This document shows, one piece after another, positions 51,983-61,057 of a DNA stretch of 64,000 nucleotides. The number at the start of each line of letters is the position of its first letter. The stretch's first letter is position 1. The notes beneath the pieces are model-generated. The model was not told where the DNA came from. It ran no database searches and saw only the letters and a list, made by a program, of their open reading frames with translations. A program made the position numbers and the translations under genes. The stretch is from Desmonostoc muscorum LEGE 12446 (GTDB lineage: Bacteria; Cyanobacteriota; Cyanobacteriia; Cyanobacteriales; Nostocaceae), in assembly GCF_015207005.2 (NCBI RefSeq), contig NZ_JADEXS020000001.1, positions 6,099,001 through 6,163,000 of the forward strand, written 5' to 3'.

Positions 51983-53278
51983 CTATTCGGGGATTCCTTT
52001 TAATAAATAAGTCATCATTTCACCTTTACCTTTAACCTTAATTAAACCTCGTTCTTCCAATAAAAATTTATCCTTTAAAAGTTGATAACTTGCTTCACAA
52101 ACTTGGATGCCACCCGCAATACCGTGTGATTCCATTCGACTAGCTGTATTAACAGTATCTCCCCAAAGGTCGTAGGCAAACTTTTTCAGACCAATCACTC
52201 CTGCGACTACCGGTCCTGTACTAATGCCAATACGAATGCGAAAAGATTGGTTATTTTCTTCATTAAACTGAGCTACAGCATTTTGCATATCTAACGCCAT
52301 GTTAGCTATGGCGATCGCATGGTTGTTAGACTGATTTGGCAAACCAGCAACAGCCATATACGCATCGCCAATCGTCTTGATTTTTTCCACTCCATGACGT
52401 TCTGCCAATTGGTCGAACAAACAAAATATTGTATTCAATAAATCAACTAATTCCGCAGGAGATGTCCGGCTTGAAAGCTCTGTAAAACCAACAATATCGG
52501 CAAATAACACCGTCACTTCCAGAAAGCTATCTGCAATAGTTGTCGGCTGTTGTTTTAATTGTTCGGCAATCATCTCTGGCAAAATATTTAGTAGTAGCCG
52601 TTCTGATTTTTGCTGGGCTACCTCCATTGCTTTACGAGCATCAAATTCATTTTTTTGTAAGCGCTCATATAAATAAACAGAAAAAACACAAATTATGCAA
52701 GTCCAAAAAAGATATAACCCGTGTTCAACATAATAATCTAAGGGATTCTTTAATGTGGGATTATATAAAATATATAAAATTAAATAGCAAACAATTGTCC
52801 CAATTTGTGATACTAAATGCATCCACCATTGTACTGGCACAAGTGTAGCTTGAGTTAAAAACATCAGACTCCAGAGATTGTTTGTAGGTTCCAGTTTATT
52901 AAATAGCAACGCTACATCAATTTGGACAACACAAGTTACAGACCAGCATAAGCTCAAAAAAATTAAATCTGGATGGCGGCGACCTATGGAGGTTTTACAT
53001 AAAGCCCAACAAAGAAGAATAAATAATTCTACTACAAAACCAATTTTAAAGGCATATATTTTGCCTTGTACTTGTGAATTTACCCAAAAGAAAAAAGCAA
53101 TCAAAGTCAAGCCAGAAATCAGCATGATTTGAGCCTGCAATTGCAATCGCTTGAGCAGGAAGCGCTGTCGCTGTTCTTTGTAGGATTTGTCAAAGCTATT
53201 GCTTATTTGCCAATGGGACATCCCTTGACTCATCAGCGCATCTAGTTGACTTTTGTCAGAGTTATTTGGATTAATCAT
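51983..53278 (-). CDS. Class III adenylate cyclase, membrane-bound
   Basis: 431 residues. A short N-terminal helix is followed by about six membrane segments (about 48-205), a linking helix (KAMEVAQQKSERLLLNILPE, a usual cyclase lead-in) and the catalytic domain (about 250-430). Metal-binding Asp261 (FADIVGFTE) and Asp305 (GDAYMAV), adenine-selecting Lys301 and Asp370 (AYDLWGDTVN), and transition-state Asn377 and Arg381 are all present. It should make cAMP from ATP (EC 4.6.1.1) as a dimer. The membrane domain probably senses a signal, unknown. ATG start. Confidence 0.92.
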   Translation of the reverse strand: MINPNNSDKSQLDALMSQGMSHWQISNSFDKSYKEQRQRFLLKRLQLQAQIMLISGLTLIAFFFWVNSQVQGKIYAFKIGFVVELFILLCWALCKTSIGRRHPDLIFLSLCWSVTCVVQIDVALLFNKLEPTNNLWSLMFLTQATLVPVQWWMHLVSQIGTIVCYLILYILYNPTLKNPLDYYVEHGLYLFWTCIICVFSVYLYERLQKNEFDARKAMEVAQQKSERLLLNILPEMIAEQLKQQPTTIADSFLEVTVLFADIVGFTELSSRTSPAELVDLLNTIFCLFDQLAERHGVEKIKTIGDAYMAVAGLPNQSNNHAIAIANMALDMQNAVAQFNEENNQSFRIRIGISTGPVVAGVIGLKKFAYDLWGDTVNTASRMESHGIAGGIQVCEASYQLLKDKFLLEERGLIKVKGKGEMMTYLLKGIPE

Positions 53279-53304
53279 GCACTTTTTACGTTATTAGTAA
53301 TCAA

Positions 53305-53513
53305 GGGAGTGGGGAGTGGGGAGTGGGGAGTGCGGGGGATGAGAGAGATGAAAGAAATGAGGGGGATGAGGGAGTGACGGAGTGAGGGAGTGAGGGATGA
53401 GAATTAATAACCAATCCCCAGTCCCCACTCCCCAATCCCCAATCCCCAATCCCCAGTCCCCAGTTCCCAGTTCCCAGTCCCCAATCCCCAATCCCCAATC
53501 CCCAATCCCCATA
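53305..53513. repeat. STRR tract (GGGGAGT and CCCCAAT/CCCCAGT heptamers)
   Basis: GGGGAGT heptamers, then GGGGATGA-type words, then a long run of CCCCAAT and CCCCAGT heptamers that ends directly before the ATG of the helicase gene. The two halves are partly complementary. The helicase gene thus has no normal leader: its ribosome-binding region is STRR sequence (CAATCCCCATAA before ATG). Confidence 0.85.
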
Positions 53514-53514
53514 A

Positions 53515-55095
53515 ATGGCTCGTACCCCAACATTAACTTTCGATCGCGGCACACTAATTTTGCATCCACCACCACGCGGCAAAGCTTGGATGGACTATGC
53601 CACATGGGATGATAGAGTTGAAAAATTCCGCATTCCGGCGATTAGATACCGATCGCTGGTGGAAGCACTACAGGCGGAAGATGTTAACTTTATCGATGAA
53701 GCAAAGGAATTTTTTCCTCTAGATTTGGTTTCTAGTTTGGAAATGGAACCCTATGCTCACCAGAGTGAAGCCCTAGCAGCTTGGAAACTAGCGGGTAGGC
53801 AAGGGGTGGTTGTGCTTCCCACGGCGGCGGGAAAGACTTATCTAGCACAAATGGCGATGCAGTCAACCCCCCGCACGACGCTGATTGTAGTGCCAACTTT
53901 GGATTTAATGCATCAGTGGTATGCACATTTAGTGGCGGCTTTCCCGGATGCTGAGGTGGGATTGCTGGGGGGTGGTTCGCGGGATAAAACAGCCATCCTG
54001 GTGGCGACTTACGATAGTGCGGCAATTCACGCGGAAGCGATCGGAAATCAATATGCTTTGATTGTTTTTGATGAGTGTCATCACTTACCAACGGATTTTA
54101 ATCGGGTAATTGCTGAATATGCGATCGCACCCTATCGCTTAGGACTTTCTGCAACACCAGAACGTACCGATGGCAAACACGCTGACTTAAATATTCTCAT
54201 TGGTCAAGAAGTATATCGCAAACGCGCTGAAGATTTGGCGGGGAAGGCGTTAGCAGAACATGAAATCGTCCAAATTAAGGTAAAGTTATCACAACTTGAG
54301 CGCGAAAGATACAACCAATTAATTCAAACTCGCAACGACTTTTTAAAGCAATCTCGCATTTCTTTGGGCAGTCTTCAAGGTTGGCAAATGTTCGTCCAAA
54401 TGAGCGCTAGATCCCAAGGTGGGCGGAGAGCTATGTTGGCGCACCGCGAAGCGAAAGATATTGCTTTGGGTACTGATGGAAAGTTGCGAATTTTAGCTAA
54501 TTTGTTGGCAGAACATTATCCGGCACGAATTTTGATTTTTACTGCTGATAATGCTACGGTTTATCGCATTTCCCAAGAGTTACTAATTCCGGCAATTACT
54601 CATCAAACTCCTGTGAAAGAACGCCATGAAATATTAACAAAATTTCGTGAGGGTACATATAATACTTTGGTGGCTTCTCATGTGTTAAATGAGGGTGTTG
54701 ATGTGCCTGCGGCTTCTGTGGCAATTATTTTATCGGGAACTGGTTCGGCTAGAGAGTATACTCAGCGTTTGGGGAGGGTTTTAAGGAAGGGGAATATTGA
54801 GAATAAGCAGGCGATTTTGTATGAGGTGGTGGCGGAGGATACGAGTGAAGAGGGGACTTCGGCGAGGCGCAGAGGGGAGAGGGAAGTAAGAGGAAGCGGC
54901 GAGAAGAAGGGGAATTTGCAGGTTGTGTATGGGAGTGGGAAGGAAAGGAGTTTAAAGGCGGCGGAACAGTTAGAAATTAATTATTCAGTCCAAAATCCAA
55001 AATCTAAAATCCAAAATTCAGCAGATGTTACCGACAGAGTTATTGATGCATCGCCAAAACGGGGAGGAGATCATTCCGAAGAGACTGAAGATTGA
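53515..55095 (+). CDS. XPB/Ssl2-like superfamily 2 DNA helicase
   Basis: 526 residues. SF2 motifs in order: Q/I region with Walker A PTAAGKT (102-108), [14 protein letters not shown] (Ia), DECHH (186-190), LSATPER (211-217), TNTLVAS-type motif V in [20 protein letters not shown], and motif [12 protein letters not shown]. The family resembles archaeal XPB, which opens DNA for excision repair; XPB's partner Bax1 is encoded next. After about residue 450 the sequence becomes repeat-like ([29 protein letters not shown]), coming from purine-rich and CCAAAATC repeats, and the last 71 bp overlap the Bax1-like gene in another frame. The native stop was probably earlier. Confidence 0.87.
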   Translation: MARTPTLTFDRGTLILHPPPRGKAWMDYATWDDRVEKFRIPAIRYRSLVEALQAEDVNFIDEAKEFFPLDLVSSLEMEPYAHQSEALAAWKLAGRQGVVVLPTAAGKTYLAQMAMQSTPRTTLIVVPTLDLMHQWYAHLVAAFPDAEVGLLGGGSRDKTAILVATYDSAAIHAEAIGNQYALIVFDECHHLPTDFNRVIAEYAIAPYRLGLSATPERTDGKHADLNILIGQEVYRKRAEDLAGKALAEHEIVQIKVKLSQLERERYNQLIQTRNDFLKQSRISLGSLQGWQMFVQMSARSQGGRRAMLAHREAKDIALGTDGKLRILANLLAEHYPARILIFTADNATVYRISQELLIPAITHQTPVKERHEILTKFREGTYNTLVASHVLNEGVDVPAASVAIILSGTGSAREYTQRLGRVLRKGNIENKQAILYEVVAEDTSEEGTSARRRGEREVRGSGEKKGNLQVVYGSGKERSLKAAEQLEINYSVQNPKSKIQNSADVTDRVIDASPKRGGDHSEETED

Positions 55096-56239
55096 TCGGC
55101 AAACTTCGGAGTTAGCGATTGAGTTAATTAATTATTTTCAATCAGCGGTGGGGAAGACTCAGGGTGTGCTTGAGCGACAACTGACTGATTTTGAAGGAGA
55201 TTCGACAGATTATCGGGTGAAGCGGGGATTAGCTTATATTCTCAAAAGCAGTTTTTGTACTTTTGAAGTCGTTAGTCCTTTGGAACCACAAATGTTAAGA
55301 GAACGGGTGTTTTCTCTGGCTGCAAAGTCTGTTTCTAGTCGGGAATCTACACAAGTTATTCTGGGGAAAGTTGCTGATGAATTAACTCAAGAACTTGAAC
55401 GGGAAGTTTTACCGGAACAGGTTCGGAATGGACTATATGCTGATTTATCTGAGAATAAAATTTTGACGGTTTTTGATGCACCAACAGCGCCAGATTTGTT
55501 GAATCGCTATAATTTATCTCAGGTGCAGGGTGTTTTTTATAAAGCGAGTCAGTTGGTGTTAAATGCTCATCGAAATGTTCCAGGAGAATATAAGCTGTTA
55601 TTTCGCTATTTAAAATTGTTTCAATTGATGGCTTATATTGAAGGTGATGCTGACCACGGGTTTACAATTACGATAGACGGACCGACGAGTTTGTTTAATC
55701 CTAGTACGCGATATGGGTTGGCGATCGCTAAACTAATTCCCGCTTTACTCCACGTTACAAAATGGAGTCTTTCTTCAATTCTTCAAAGTCGTGATGCTTA
55801 TACAAATACTTGGAAAACTGGACGTTTTACTCTCAATTCCGAATGTGGATTGGTATCTCATTATCCACCAGGAAAGCCCTACGATAGTATGCTAGAAGCA
55901 TCCTTTGCTGATAAATGGGATGCGTTGAAAAGTGGTTGGGCGTTAGAGCGAGAAGTTGATTTGATACCAATTCCTGGTAGCGTGATGATTCCTGATTTTC
56001 GCTTGGTGCATTCTGATGGGCGTAGTTTTTTATTAGAAATTGTTGGTTATTGGCGACCAGAATATTTACAAAAAAAGTTTTCTCAGGTGCGACGTGCTGG
56101 ACGTGATGACTTAATTTTGGCAATTTCCGAGCGACTTAATTTAGAAAAGGCGGGCGTAAAATTAAATGATGTTCCCGCCAGAATTGTTTGGTTTAAAGAT
56201 AAGTTATTGCCAAAAGCTGTATTAGCTGTCATGGATTGA
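55025..56239 (+). CDS. Bax1-like (DUF790) nuclease, partner of XPB
   Basis: 404 residues from ATG 55025. N-terminal helical region (SELAIELINYFQSAVGKTQG), a middle thumb-like part (VLNAHRNVPGEYKLLFRYLK), and a C-terminal PD-(D/E)XK-like site: Asp324 in MIPDFRL and Glu338 in FLLEIVGYW, after DSMLEASFADKW. Archaeal Bax1 forms a complex with XPB and cuts the damaged strand at bubbles in nucleotide excision repair. The adjacency of helicase and nuclease here makes the same pairing very likely in this organism, where UvrABC would be the standard route. Overlap with the helicase gene suggests coupled translation. Confidence 0.85.
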   Translation: MLPTELLMHRQNGEEIIPKRLKIDRQTSELAIELINYFQSAVGKTQGVLERQLTDFEGDSTDYRVKRGLAYILKSSFCTFEVVSPLEPQMLRERVFSLAAKSVSSRESTQVILGKVADELTQELEREVLPEQVRNGLYADLSENKILTVFDAPTAPDLLNRYNLSQVQGVFYKASQLVLNAHRNVPGEYKLLFRYLKLFQLMAYIEGDADHGFTITIDGPTSLFNPSTRYGLAIAKLIPALLHVTKWSLSSILQSRDAYTNTWKTGRFTLNSECGLVSHYPPGKPYDSMLEASFADKWDALKSGWALEREVDLIPIPGSVMIPDFRLVHSDGRSFLLEIVGYWRPEYLQKKFSQVRRAGRDDLILAISERLNLEKAGVKLNDVPARIVWFKDKLLPKAVLAVMD

Positions 56240-56378
56240 ATAAGGAGAAATCGAAAGTAGCAGAAATATGATGCAACTAAATTGAGAAACCGGTCATCAG
56301 CGAAAAAGCGATTCTAGTGATACTCTGGCATTTCTCCATCCGGCCATCGCACACAACGCACCCAGAACTTGGATACGA
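56240..56378. other. Short spacer, no gene seen
   Basis: Follows the Bax1-like stop and precedes the HAD fragment. No hairpin or repeat stands out. Confidence 0.4.
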
Positions 56379-56600
56379 GTGCTAACAGAACTGGTTATCT
56401 TTGACTGTGATGGAGTGTTGGTAGACAGCGAGACATTGAGCAATCGGGTTCTTGTCCAATTTCTCACAGAGTTAGGACTAACACTGGAACTTAAAGAAGC
56501 TATTTCATTATTCAAGGGTTGCAAAATGGCTGATTGTGTTGCTGTCATTGAGCAAAGGCTTGGAAGAATGATGCCACCAGATTTTGTAACTCAGTTCTAA
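56379..56600 (+). pseudogene. Truncated HAD-superfamily hydrolase
   Basis: 73 codons from a GTG, MLTELVIFDCDGVLVDSETL, with the nucleophile and acid/base pair Asp9 and Asp11 in FDCDGVLVDSE, followed by the start of the cap domain (QFLTELGLTLELKEAISLFK). Members of this phosphatase/phosphoglucomutase-like group have about 220 residues; here a stop comes after DFVTQF and no continuation is visible in any frame. Probably a 5' fragment left by a deletion. Confidence 0.7.
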
Positions 56601-56679
56601 CGCTCTTGTTTTGGCAACGTTAAGCCTCTTTGTATGCGTAATCAATATACAACTTATTTAAATTTAGGTTAACAAAAGG

Positions 56680-56708
56680 TTATGTAATTTTGCTAACTAT
56701 CTTATAAT
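56680..56708 (+). promoter_or_regulatory. Candidate sigma-70 promoter of sbpA
   Basis: TATAAT at 56703-56708 is exact; a weak -35 (TTATGT, 56680-56685) lies 17 bases upstream. It is followed 56 bp later by a strong GAGGAGG ribosome site and the original TTG start of the sulfate-binding-protein gene. The insertion element now sits between this promoter and most of that gene. Confidence 0.45.
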
Positions 56709-56764
56709 ACCTCTAAACTACAGTAAATCTCTCGACTTACCGAATTTAACAGAGGAGGGAAATT

Positions 56765-56854
56765 TTGACAAACAAGCGGCAGCATACTTGGAAGTTAAAC
56801 ACATATATCACTAAACAAGTTCAGACTCGTACTGTTAAAGCTTGGCAAGCTATA
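56765..56854 (+). pseudogene. Displaced 5' end of sbpA
   Basis: TTG start behind GAGGAGG, then codons for MTNKRQHTWKLNTYITKQVQ up to KAWQAI. Removing the inserted element and one TATA joins this in frame to RNWGFISLFLVG of the sulfate-binding protein, restoring one gene of about 384 codons. As it stands the frame ends in the element four codons on (EPI, then stop). Confidence 0.75.
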
Positions 56855-57790
56855 GAACCCATTTGACATCTTGTGAGGTTTTGAATTAAGGTACTCCTCA
56901 GCATCTAAAATCCAATACTAATGGCGTATTCCAGCAACCTCACTGATGCAGAATGGGAAATTTTTGAACCCTTATTGCAAGAGATATTACCGACTAAGAA
57001 GCAGACTCGACCGACCAACTGGCCAAAGCGAGATATCTTCAATGGAATTCTCTATCAACTAAAAAATGGATGCAATTGGCAAGACTTACCTAAAGACCTC
57101 CCCCCTTATTCCACTGTATATTGGCACTACAAACAGTGGCGAGCAGCCGGGGTATTTGAGGAACTGATGAGTGTCTTACATGGACAAGTGCGTGAACAGG
57201 TAAAAAAAAAACCGCACTGGACGACATTGATCATCATTGACTCCCAAGCAGTGAAAAATACCTGCAACGCCAGTGTGGAGTCGAAAGGTTTTTGCTTCTA
57301 CAAAGCCACCAACGGTATTAAAAGGCATTTGGCTATTGACACCCTTGGGTTTCCCTTTTTTACGCTCTGTACTCGCGCCAATGTCTCGGATGATGCCGGA
57401 TTAATTGAGATGTTTACTCTCAACATCGACTACTTCAAGTCAAAACCTATCGATATTCCCAAGATTACTATCCTGCTAGATCATGGGTATCACCCAGAAT
57501 ATTTGACTCAGGAGTTAGAGCGAATTTACCCAGAGATCATGACCAAAATTCAGTTTCAACTTTCTACGAAACCCTCAAAACAAGAGAAAGCGGCACAAGG
57601 AAAATCTGGATTTGTTCCGGCAATAGCTAGATGGGTGATCGAACGCTCCAATGCTTGGATGGAGCGCTGTAAAATTCTGGTTAAGAACTTTGAACGAACC
57701 CTGGTTAGTGCCACTGCCAAACTCAATATCTGCTTCATCAGGCTAATGATTAAGAGGCTTGCAGCACCTTCTTAGATGTCAAATGGGTTC
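56855..57790 (+). mobile_element. IS5-type insertion sequence, copy 1 (936 bp)
   Basis: Terminal inverted repeats GAACCCATTTGACATCTT and AGATGTCAAATGGGTTC, flanked by TATA at 56851-56854 and 57791-57794. A 2-bp TA duplication with 940-bp element is the alternative reading; the 4-bp version is favoured because it alone restores the reading frame of the interrupted gene. The left repeat contains TTGACA, usable as an inward -35 for the transposase. An apparently identical copy in the opposite direction is at 62143-63078. Confidence 0.88.
56921..57775 (+). CDS. IS5 family transposase, copy 1
   Basis: 284 residues. An N-terminal DUF4096-like region (LTDAEWEIFEPLLQEI, NGILYQLKNGCNWQDLP) precedes the DDE catalytic triad: Asp107 in IIDSQAVKN, Asp187 in LLDHGYH and Glu241 in WVIERSNAWMERC. 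The frame is full length, so it is probably active. It is identical in protein sequence to the second copy in this window, which points to recent transposition. Confidence 0.93.
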   Translation: MAYSSNLTDAEWEIFEPLLQEILPTKKQTRPTNWPKRDIFNGILYQLKNGCNWQDLPKDLPPYSTVYWHYKQWRAAGVFEELMSVLHGQVREQVKKKPHWTTLIIIDSQAVKNTCNASVESKGFCFYKATNGIKRHLAIDTLGFPFFTLCTRANVSDDAGLIEMFTLNIDYFKSKPIDIPKITILLDHGYHPEYLTQELERIYPEIMTKIQFQLSTKPSKQEKAAQGKSGFVPAIARWVIERSNAWMERCKILVKNFERTLVSATAKLNICFIRLMIKRLAAPS

Positions 57791-58844
57791 TATAAGAAAC
57801 TGGGGGTTTATATCCCTATTTTTGGTGGGAATAAGCTTAAGTATAGTGATGAGTGCTTGTTCTTCGGCTAATGTTGAGAAAACTGGTAATACTATTGCCA
57901 ATTCAGGTCGTGATGTCAACCTAACGTTTGTTTCTTATTCAGTTACCAAGGCTGCATACGAGCAGATTATTCCGCAATTTAGAGAAAAATGGAAAAAAGA
58001 ACATAACCAAAATCTGACTTTTACCGAAAGTTATGATGGATCTGGTTCTCAAACCCTAAATGTGATTGATGGTTTAGAGGCTGATGTGGTACACCTGTCA
58101 CTAGCCCTTGACGTTGACAAACTGGTTCAGACAGGTTTTATTCAACCGGGTTGGGAAAAAGAAGCACCCTTTAATGCAATTGTGACCCAATCCGTAGGTG
58201 CGATCGCTACTCGTGAGGGGAATCCCAAAAATATTAAAACATGGACAGATTTGACAAGACCAGGAGTGAGCGTACTGACAGCTAACCCAAAAACATCTGG
58301 TGGTGCGCGATGGAACTTCTTAAGTTTATGGGGTTACGTAACAAAAACTGGCCAGGATGAGAAGCAAGCATTAGATTTTACTTCCAAAGTTTATAAAAAT
58401 GTACCTGTGCTGCCCAAAACTGCTCGTAATGTCACCGAATTGTTCTTTAAACAAGGTCAAGGGGATGCTTTACTCAACTATGAAAATGAAATGATTTTAT
58501 CAAAACAAAAAGGCGAAAAGTTTTCATATGTTGTCCCTGATGTCAATATATCTATTGAGAATCCAATTGCTGTAGTAGATAAGAACGTCGAGCAACACGG
58601 GACTCGGAAAGTTGCAGAAGCATTTGTTCAATATCTCTATACCCCAGAGGTACAAAGAGAATTTGCCAAAATAGGATTTCGCCCTGTAAATATCAAGATT
58701 GCAAAAGAACTGAGTAGCAATTTTCCTAAAGTTAAAACTCTGTTTAAAGCTGAAGATTTAGGAGGATGGAAAAATATTCAACAGAGATTTTTTAATGAAG
58801 GTGCTATTTTTGACCAAATTCAAGCTCAGAATTCTTCAAAATAA
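57783..58844 (+). CDS. sbpA: Sulfate ABC transporter periplasmic sulfate-binding protein (5' end replaced by IS)
   Basis: 353 codons from an ATG that lies in the IS terminal repeat (ATG GGT TCT ATA, then native codons). The export signal survives: a hydrophobic segment SLFLVGISLSIVMSAC with lipobox Cys26. The mature protein has the sulfate/thiosulfate-binding family features SYSVTKAAYEQIIPQFREKW, SYDGSGSQTLNVIDGLEAD, NPKTSGGARWNFLSLWGY and LLNYENEM. It should deliver sulfate to the CysTWA permease, whose genes are not here. No ribosome site precedes the new ATG, so expression may be low or absent. The original start is the TTG at 56765. Confidence 0.88.
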   Translation: MGSIRNWGFISLFLVGISLSIVMSACSSANVEKTGNTIANSGRDVNLTFVSYSVTKAAYEQIIPQFREKWKKEHNQNLTFTESYDGSGSQTLNVIDGLEADVVHLSLALDVDKLVQTGFIQPGWEKEAPFNAIVTQSVGAIATREGNPKNIKTWTDLTRPGVSVLTANPKTSGGARWNFLSLWGYVTKTGQDEKQALDFTSKVYKNVPVLPKTARNVTELFFKQGQGDALLNYENEMILSKQKGEKFSYVVPDVNISIENPIAVVDKNVEQHGTRKVAEAFVQYLYTPEVQREFAKIGFRPVNIKIAKELSSNFPKVKTLFKAEDLGGWKNIQQRFFNEGAIFDQIQAQNSSK

Positions 58845-58904
58845 ATAGGTGAAAATTATCAAAAATTTTACAACCTACATTAGTGTAAATGTAGACCATA
58901 AGCC

Positions 58905-58998
58905 AATACGGTTTAGTTAAGGAAATTTATTTGTTAAGGCAGGCAGGGGAGGCAGGGAAGGCAGGGGGAGAGAAAAAAGCTTAACTGAACTGTATTGA
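58905..58998. mobile_element. Inverted-repeat element type 4, complete copy
   Basis: 94 bp with ends AATACGGTTTAGTTAAG and CTTAACTGAACTGTATTGA, flanked by the direct repeat ACCATAAGCC (58895-58904 and 58999-59008). The interior is GGCAGGGGAGGCAGGGAAGG-type purine repeat. The element sits inside an older hairpin whose arms GTAGACCATAAGC (58891) and GCTTATGGTCTAC (to 59033) lie on either side. Confidence 0.75.
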
Positions 58999-59119
58999 AC
59001 CATAAGCCATATCAGAGAAAAGCTTATGGTCTACGATCTTAGATAAATATTCAAGCAAAAATTACTATTTAAAGAGCTTGAGTTTAACTAGATTGACTAT
59101 CATGAGGAGAAAGTTCAGA

Positions 59120-59395
59120 ATGGGAACTAGAATTATGCAACAGCCTAATCAACAAGACAAAGACAAATTTATTTCCCCTCACAGTCGTTACTATGGTCAG
59201 GTTAAGCCAGAAAAGTTAGTGTTTAATGCAAATTTACAAGAATTTGCTCAAAAAGTAGTTATTATCACTAGTTTAGAAAGCAATGGGAAGCTCTCGGCTA
59301 ATGAGGCTTATAAGCAGATTAAATTACTTTGGAAACAACTGAAGCGCAGTAAAAAACAACTCTTAAATAGTAACGACCCACCAGCATCATTATGA
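59120..59395 (+). CDS. DUF7219-like small cyanobacterial protein
   Basis: 91 residues from the ATG at 59120, chosen because AGGAG lies about 10 bases before it. The conserved-looking core is ISPHSRYYGQVKPEKLVFNA, NLQEFAQKVVIITSLESNGK and SANEAYKQIKLLWKQLKRSK. I recall this pattern from a small soluble cyanobacterial family (DUF7219) of unknown function. No signal peptide or membrane segment. Stands alone downstream of sbpA. Confidence 0.65.
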   Translation: MGTRIMQQPNQQDKDKFISPHSRYYGQVKPEKLVFNANLQEFAQKVVIITSLESNGKLSANEAYKQIKLLWKQLKRSKKQLLNSNDPPASL

Positions 59396-59621
59396 AATTA
59401 GCTTTATTTAAGGTCTATTACTTGAAAATCGTTGAGCCTTAGTGACACACTAATATTTCCTGTATAAGCACCTAACATCGCCCCAAAAATTGCACCTGGT
59501 GCATACCAAATTGTCAATTTCCAGTCAATTGACTACCAAAAAAACATGATACGATGTGCATTTCCTAAAAACATACCAATGGTTGCTAACTATATTAAAA
59601 TTTATCTTCAATCTCCCATTA
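59396..59621. other. Spacer, no gene seen
   Basis: AT-rich, with traces such as CACCTGGTGCATACCAAATT that could be an old gene remnant, but no frame is open for more than a few codons. It ends in the terminator of the leftward gene. Confidence 0.4.
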
Positions 59622-59650
59622 ATTAAAAACCCCTCTTGCTTAGGAGGGGT
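59622..59650 (-). terminator. Rho-independent terminator of the exported-protein gene
   Basis: On the minus strand CCCCTCC pairs with GAGGGG across CTAAGCAA and is followed by TTTTTAATT. It lies about 70 bp beyond the stop of the leftward 207-residue gene. Confidence 0.78.
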
Positions 59651-59716
59651 AAAGTATTATTTAGTGTAATTAGAATTGACGCGCTTATCGCATCAAAATT
59701 GAATGCCTAGCAAATA

Positions 59717-60340
59717 TTAGTCAATGATTTGTGGACTAGGAACTTGGGCGTCAATATCTGCCTGAGATAACGTAGGTAGCAACCAGTTACCTTCACCAGC
59801 TTTGAAGACTTTGGCAGGTGCAACATTCAATTCAATTGCACCAGTAGCTGGATTAGTTCTAGCAATGGACTGTGTGCCATCGACAAACTTGACAGCAATG
59901 GGTTGGGTTAACTCTTGTACTTCAGTATTCGGACTTACAACTACCTGAGTACCTGCGGGTAGGTAGATACCATCACAATCCCAATCATCATCTGTAATTT
60001 GCCCTGCTGCTAAGAAGTAGAGTTGAGTTGGAGATTTTTTCGGTTTATTGGCGTAGATACCCAAAGTTTTACCGGTTTGATTAAAGCACTGCGCTCGTTT
60101 TCTGGCCGTTTCCATCACATACTTCTGAGACTGCAATTGTGATAGTCGGGCTTGAAATTGCTCAGGTGTATAGCCAGCTTGTTCAGGATTATCTTTCACA
60201 GTTAAAAGTTGATTGAGTTCCTGAGTTACCTCAGCATAATCAGTTCCTTTGGTGAAATCTTTGCCTGCCCAAGAAGGTTGAGCAATTGTCAGATTCACAA
60301 TAAACACGAGGGCAACAAGAATAATTTTGATGAACTGCAT
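59717..60340 (-). CDS. Exported hypothetical protein
   Basis: 207 residues. A clear signal peptide (MQFIKIILVALVFIVNLTIA, cleavage probably after SWA) precedes a soluble domain with two cysteines (RAQCFNQTGK and WDCDGIYLPA) that could form a disulfide, and a strand-rich middle (PAGTQVVVSPNTEVQELTQP). The helical segment YTPEQFQARLSQLQSQKYVM comes first. No family is recognised. ATG start, single gene with its own terminator. Confidence 0.65.
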   Translation of the reverse strand: MQFIKIILVALVFIVNLTIAQPSWAGKDFTKGTDYAEVTQELNQLLTVKDNPEQAGYTPEQFQARLSQLQSQKYVMETARKRAQCFNQTGKTLGIYANKPKKSPTQLYFLAAGQITDDDWDCDGIYLPAGTQVVVSPNTEVQELTQPIAVKFVDGTQSIARTNPATGAIELNVAPAKVFKAGEGNWLLPTLSQADIDAQVPSPQIID

Positions 60341-60478
60341 ATTTTTCTCCCTGGTTTGAGATTTTTACTAATCAGCGAAGGAATTTATCAGCTGGTTAAC
60401 ACTTGAGTAAAAGAGTTAAAAAGCAAAATTATTGCCAAGCTAAGGAAGCTTTTTAAAGATTTTTGCATAAGTTTTGAT

Positions 60479-60668
60479 TTAGTGGAATGCTGAGTCTTGA
60501 ATCTTAATAAAACTATCAAGTCTATTAGGATTAACCCATCGATTGACAACTTCACTATTGTTTTTGCGGACTTTAATTTGCACTTGTTTAAAGCTTAGTT
60601 TGACTACCTCAGCAGGAATTTTGTAGACATCAATAGCCTCAGGACGAGCTTTGTAAAACCAAATGATC
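60479..60668 (-). pseudogene. Possible C-terminal gene fragment
   Basis: Read leftward, an open frame of about 62 codons (IIWFYKARPEAIDVYKIPAE ... VNPNRLDSFIKIQDSAFH, then TAA at 60479) begins right after a TAG and has no start codon. Composition is protein-like, with regular polar and hydrophobic spacing. It looks like the end of a lost gene, identity unknown. Confidence 0.35.
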
Positions 60669-61057
60669 TAAATTTCTAGCTATAAAAGCTGTGATTCCGG
60701 TGGGGATAGCCGTAATAAATTAGTTCATTTTATCTCTGCTCATTTTTTTTGCTAATACCGTTTTCAGTAGTGTTCGTTGATGTCTGCAAATGTAGGGTAA
60801 ATTGCTATTTAATGGAGCGTGTAAATATAGTATCTCCAATCCAATTGGTAAGCTGTGTCTACTGGCAATGAAATACAAAAAGTCTAAATTTACTTTGTGA
60901 ATTTCCTAATTAAAAGCAAATATTCTTTGTTGTTAAAAAACCTCAAGAACGGCTTTGACTTAGCGTCATATATCCTGGGATCAAACCTACAAATGGATCG
61001 ATTCAAGTAAAATACAGCCTCTGATCTGCTAATCAAAAAAGCTTTTATGGCTGATTC
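60669..61057. other. Spacer, no gene seen
   Basis: AT-rich DNA between the possible fragment and the DUF1003 gene. No repeat, hairpin or frame stands out. Confidence 0.4.

Noticed and set aside
53294..53612. Frames encoding GIGDWGLG or NPQSPIP repeats
   Set aside because: Translations of the CCCCAAT heptamer tract.
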